A DNA stretch of 64,000 bases from SLRI01 sp964402505. Lineage in GTDB: Bacteria; Pseudomonadota; Alphaproteobacteria; Geminicoccales; Geminicoccaceae. Numbering within the stretch: position 1 is the stretch's first letter; each line of letters begins with the position of its first letter. This document shows, in pieces, positions 60,871-64,000 of the stretch. The stretch covers positions 92,347 to 156,346 of the forward strand of contig CAYOCP010000008.1 in assembly GCA_964402505.1 (NCBI GenBank). Reading direction: 5' to 3'. The position numbers and the translations under genes are program-made. The notes beneath the pieces were generated by a model. The model was not told where the DNA came from, ran no database searches, and worked only from the letters and a program-made list of their open reading frames with translations.

Positions 60871-62324
60871 GCCACGATCTCCGCTTCGGCGCCGGGTGGC
60901 GGGGTGTAGACCAGGAGCCCTTCCCGCGCCACGGCGTCGCGCCCGCCCCAGAATTCCGCCTTCGCCCGCTGGTCCGCCTTGGCCCGGGCATCGACCGCCT
61001 CGGGATCGCAAATTTGCCGGAGCAAGGTTTCGAGGTGTCGTGCCTGCGGATGGTCGGGCCCGAGGTCGAGAAGCTCGTCCGGGTCGGCCTCGAGATCGAA
61101 GAGCTGTGCCGGCATGCCGACGTGATGGATCAGCTTCCAGCGCCCGTCGCGCAGCATGAACATGCCGGCTTTCGAGCCGACCGCATGGTACTCGGCGAAG
61201 CCCCGAACGGCTGCCTCGCGGCCCTGCAGGGCCGGCCAGAGGGAGCGGCCGGGCAGGTCCGCGTCCTCCTCCCCGAGACCGGCGCCGACGCTCTCGACGA
61301 TGGTCGGAAAGAGATCGACATGGCTCGCGATCTGCGCTGCGCTCCGGCCTGCCGGAATGCCCGGTCCCGCCACGATCAGCGGCACGCCGATAGCACCCTC
61401 GTAGAGGCAGGATTTGCCGAGGAGCCCCCTCTGGCCCACGAGGTCGCCATGATCGCTAGTGTAGAGAACGCGCGTATCGGCGGCGAGGCCAGCGGCCTCA
61501 AGGCCCTGGAGCAGCTTGCCGATCTCGGCGTCGAGGTGGGCGATCAGCGCCAAATAGCCCGCCTGGATGCGCCGCACTCTTGCCTCGTCGTCCAAGGGGC
61601 CGGTTCCCATGATGTGCCGCAGGTGCCGGTCGGCCGGATGCTCGCCGCGCTGCTCGGGATGCCAGCCGGCCGGCAGCCGCACGTTCGTCTCGTCGATGCC
61701 TCGCCAGAACTCCGCCGGCACCGAGAAGGGCGGATGCGGGCTCGGATAGGAGACGAAGAGCACGAACGGCCTCTCGCCGCCCCGCCGCCGACGCTCCGCC
61801 AGCCAATCGATGGCGCTCTCGGTGATCTTCTGGTCGTAAGGCTGATAGGGGGCGGCACCTATGCCTGAGCGCTCCATGTAGAGATCGAATTGGCCTCTGT
61901 TGACCCGCTCGTCGTCGAAGCCGCGAAGCAGCATGTGCACGCCACCCCTGCCGTCCAGGATGTGCATGGCGTGCCGCTCCTCGGAGAAGCCGTTGTCGTT
62001 GCCGGCGCCCTGGAAATGCAGCTTGCCGACCGAGACCACCTCGTGCCCCTGGTCCCGCAGCCGCCGCATCCACGAGGTCACCCGCCCGTCATAGGCGATG
62101 GCATTGTCCCAGTAGCCCGTCTGGTGCGGGAAGCGGCCGGTGGCGAGGGCGGCCCGCGACGGGCAGCAGAGCGGGCTCGCGGCATAGGCTGCATCGAACG
62201 TCACGCCGCGTGCCGCGAGGGCGTCGAGACAGGGCGTTGCCGCCTGCGGATGCCCGTAAGCGCCCGAGAACGCGCGGTTGTGGTTGTCGGAGAGGATGAA
62301 CAGCAGGTTCTTCGGCTGGGTCAT
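60867..62324 (-). CDS. Type I sulfatase, third copy
   Basis: The 485-residue sulfatase starts MTQPKNLLFILSDNHNRAF (Asp13, Asn14 instead of Gln), with the maturation motif CCPSR at residues 53-57 and YTSDHGDLVGQRGLLGKSCLYEG later. It has no signal peptide. I use the ATG at 62324 with GGAGGA upstream; the open frame extends 16 codons further without family resemblance. It is the first gene of a strand that runs through two more sulfatases, tctCBA and FGE. It is divergent from a sugar-type binding protein. Confidence 0.92.
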   Translation of the reverse strand: MTQPKNLLFILSDNHNRAFSGAYGHPQAATPCLDALAARGVTFDAAYAASPLCCPSRAALATGRFPHQTGYWDNAIAYDGRVTSWMRRLRDQGHEVVSVGKLHFQGAGNDNGFSEERHAMHILDGRGGVHMLLRGFDDERVNRGQFDLYMERSGIGAAPYQPYDQKITESAIDWLAERRRRGGERPFVLFVSYPSPHPPFSVPAEFWRGIDETNVRLPAGWHPEQRGEHPADRHLRHIMGTGPLDDEARVRRIQAGYLALIAHLDAEIGKLLQGLEAAGLAADTRVLYTSDHGDLVGQRGLLGKSCLYEGAIGVPLIVAGPGIPAGRSAAQIASHVDLFPTIVESVGAGLGEEDADLPGRSLWPALQGREAAVRGFAEYHAVGSKAGMFMLRDGRWKLIHHVGMPAQLFDLEADPDELLDLGPDHPQARHLETLLRQICDPEAVDARAKADQRAKAEFWGGRDAVAREGLLVYTPPPGAEAEIVA

Positions 62325-62416
62325 CTTTCTGGCTTCCTCCGCTGCTGTCCGCCCCGCCTCGTCCGGCGGCATAGCCGAGCCCGAGGGCTTTCGTGAAGCT
62401 CCGAGATTGTCGAAGG

Positions 62417-62433
62417 GTTATGTTTTCGATAAC
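62417..62433. promoter_or_regulatory. Palindromic operator candidate between sulfatase and binding-protein genes
   Basis: GTTATGTTTTCGATAAC is a dyad (GTTAT-N7-ATAAC) in an AT-rich patch of the 170-base region between the divergent sulfatase and ABC binding-protein genes. A regulator bound here could control both directions. No regulator gene is seen nearby. Confidence 0.45.
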
Positions 62434-62494
62434 TTTCGCCATGAGCAACAGGCCCCGACGAGAACGGGCGCCGTCCAAGGGAGGCGAGAGAAGG

Positions 62495-63775
62495 ATGCAT
62501 TGGACCTATCGGTGCCTGGCGCTGGCCGGCATGGCGACGACCGGCCTCCATGCCGCAATGGCGGCGGCCGAGACCGAGCTCACGTTTCGCTACGCTTACG
62601 ACAACGTGGACGAGATCCGGGCCGGGCTCGACCGGTTCGAGGAGCTCAATCCGGACATCACCGTCACCATGGAGCGCGTCGCCTTCAAGGACGCGCGCGA
62701 CCAGCTCATCCGCGAGGCGGCGACCGGCGGCGGCCCCGACGTCATCCATCTGGCCTTTGTCTGGGTCAAGGACCTCGGCACGGCCGGCGCCTGCATGAAG
62801 CTCAACGAGCTGATCGAGAGGCACGGCATCGGCGAGAACGGGTTTCAAGACTTCATCGCCACCGATCTCGTCCTCGGCGAAGACGAAAAGAGCATCTACG
62901 GCGTGCCTTTCGCCACCGACACCTGGGCGATGATCTACAATACCGAGGTCATGAAGGAAGCCGGCATCGACAGGGTGCCGGAGACCTGGGACGAGCTGCT
63001 CGAGGCCAGCCGCAAGGCCAAGGCGATTGGCAAGATCGGCTTCGGCTTCGCCGCCGGCACCTCGGCCGCCAACACCATCTGGTTCCTCGCCAACTTCAAC
63101 TGGTGGTCAGATGGCGGCACGCTGGTCGAAAGCGACGGCGCCGGCGGTTACCGGCTCGGCATCTCGACCGACCAAGTGGCTTCCGTCATCGACTACTACA
63201 AGACCTATCTCGACGAGGACCTGACCGTGCCGGGCGCTCTCGCCATGGACGCCTGGAACGATCCGACGATCCTCGAGCAGATGATCGACGGCAACATGCT
63301 CGCCACCTCGGTTCCGGTCTTCACCGCCGTCAAGATCTTCGACCAGTGGCGGACGCGCAATCCGGAAAAAGAGCTGCCCTTCACGACCGCCATGACGCCG
63401 CACGGCTCGGGCAAGCCGACGACGCATCTTGGCGGCCAGTCGATGTGCGTCAATGCCAACACCGACTATCCGGAGGAGAGCTTTAAGCTGATGCAGTGGC
63501 TCAATTCCTGGGAGTTCTTCGAGAACTACAACACCGAGTACTATCCCGCACAGCAGGCGCTTCTGGAGAAGAAGCCGTTCCCCGCGGAGATGACAGGCTT
63601 TCAAAAGCAGTTCTCGGAAGGGGCCCGAAGCTGGGGGCCCTATGCCCGCGGCCCCGCCGCCATCGGCGCCATGTGGAACCAGACCTCGCGCAGCTTCGGC
63701 GCCGCCTTCATCGGCGAGAAGAGCTCGAAGGAGTCGGCGGACGAGCTGCTCGCCTTCGTTCAGAGCCTGCTCTGA
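62495..63775 (+). CDS. Sugar-type ABC transporter substrate-binding protein
   Basis: The 426-residue extracellular binding protein (family 1, MalE-like) has a Sec leader (WTYRCLALAGMATTGLHAAMAAA, cleavage at about residue 25), then ELTFRYAYDNVDEIRAGLDRFEELNPDITV, the family hallmark YGVPFATDTWAMIYNTEVMKEAGID-P-TWDELLE region and WTSRSFGAAFIGEKS-like end. Such proteins bind mono- or oligosaccharides and related polyols. I use the ATG at 62495, after AAGG. It heads an operon whose permease gene is broken. Confidence 0.9.
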   Translation: MHWTYRCLALAGMATTGLHAAMAAAETELTFRYAYDNVDEIRAGLDRFEELNPDITVTMERVAFKDARDQLIREAATGGGPDVIHLAFVWVKDLGTAGACMKLNELIERHGIGENGFQDFIATDLVLGEDEKSIYGVPFATDTWAMIYNTEVMKEAGIDRVPETWDELLEASRKAKAIGKIGFGFAAGTSAANTIWFLANFNWWSDGGTLVESDGAGGYRLGISTDQVASVIDYYKTYLDEDLTVPGALAMDAWNDPTILEQMIDGNMLATSVPVFTAVKIFDQWRTRNPEKELPFTTAMTPHGSGKPTTHLGGQSMCVNANTDYPEESFKLMQWLNSWEFFENYNTEYYPAQQALLEKKPFPAEMTGFQKQFSEGARSWGPYARGPAAIGAMWNQTSRSFGAAFIGEKSSKESADELLAFVQSLL

Positions 63776-63790
63776 GGCGCCGCTGATCCG

Positions 63791-63964
63791 GTGCGCGCCA
63801 CCACCGCTCCGTCCGCCCGCAGGATCAGAGGCGAGAGACCGTTCATCGCCTTCATGCTGGTGCCGGCCTTCTTCTTCCTCGTCATGTTCTACGTCTATCC
63901 CACGCTCTACAACGTCGAGGTCAGCTTCACCGACCTCTCGCTCTTCGGTAAGCGTCCGACCTGA
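63791..63964 (+). pseudogene. 5' fragment of an ABC sugar permease gene (MalF/UgpA type)
   Basis: GTG-started frame of 57 codons: a basic start (RATTAPSARRIRGER), one membrane helix (FIAFMLVPAFFFLVMFYVYPTLYN) and VEVSFTDLSLFG, the exact opening of family permeases, which are normally about 300 residues. The match ends abruptly at KRPT and a TGA, and the last 36 bases of the window hold no permease sequence in any frame. I infer an insertion or deletion at about 63950. The rest may lie beyond the window. Confidence 0.65.
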
Positions 63965-64000
63965 CCCGCCCTATCGAAGTGGCTTCTGCTCTGCTGAGAT

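Noticed and set aside
59257..60909. 550-residue open frame on the plus strand across the sulfatase genes
   Set aside because: It is the antisense frame of two clear sulfatase genes; composition is low-complexity Arg/Gly/Ala with no family resemblance.

Overview
The window is a 64-kb piece of a high-GC alphaproteobacterial chromosome. The left third carries an alphaproteobacterial core set: UPF0262, DUF2948 and DUF2336 proteins, mmcB, SRP RNA followed by dnaX-ebfC-recR, def-fmt-truA, and dapE/dapD of the succinylase lysine pathway. A Rhodospirillales-type relative fits, but no rRNA or marker gene is present to fix the order.

Positions 1-23,160 are dense housekeeping DNA. In order: a low-molecular-weight phosphatase family gene cut by the window edge, UPF0262, DUF2948, tRNA-Thr(GGT), an SDR protein that lacks the usual catalytic triad, DUF2336, mmcB, nudC, ffs-dnaX-ebfC-recR, def-fmt-truA, a membrane protein with dapE and dapD, an FAD-linked oxidase/lipoprotein/acyl-CoA dehydrogenase operon, a DsbA-fold isomerase, an agmatinase-like ureohydrolase, a malic enzyme, lipB, a secreted pentapeptide-repeat protein and a small lipoprotein. 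Start and stop codons overlap as ATGA at many junctions.

Positions 23,240-28,960 are a patchwork. A REP-like repeat present three times cuts the front of a TRAP small permease. A TRAP large permease and an Ldh_2-type dehydrogenase follow. Next come two unusual short repeat arrays, a TauE/SafE exporter with a secreted protein of unknown role, tRNA-Ser(CGA), and a fragment of a phage DUF2190 gene.

Positions 28,957-53,000 look like a catabolic island placed just after tRNA-Ser. It holds hyuA/hyuB-type ATP-dependent hydantoinase/oxoprolinase subunits, an SDR, a dimethylglycine/sarcosine-dehydrogenase-like flavoprotein, a divergent LysR regulator, a three-subunit molybdenum hydroxylase (FAD, 2Fe-2S, Mo-pterin) with a stub of coxG, two complete branched-chain-amino-acid-type ABC importers, a SnoaL-like protein and a class III aminotransferase. 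I infer uptake, ring hydroxylation, ATP-dependent ring opening and N-demethylation of an N-methylated cyclic amide or related heterocycle. The substrate is not shown by the sequence.

Positions 53,546-64,000 are a sulfate-ester locus. It contains a formylglycine-generating enzyme with both catalytic cysteines, a TctABC tripartite carboxylate importer, three tandem type I sulfatases each with the Cys-x-Pro-x-Arg maturation motif and no signal peptide, and a divergent sugar-type ABC binding protein whose permease gene stops after 57 codons. The arrangement suggests import of sulfated organic molecules followed by desulfation in the cytoplasm.
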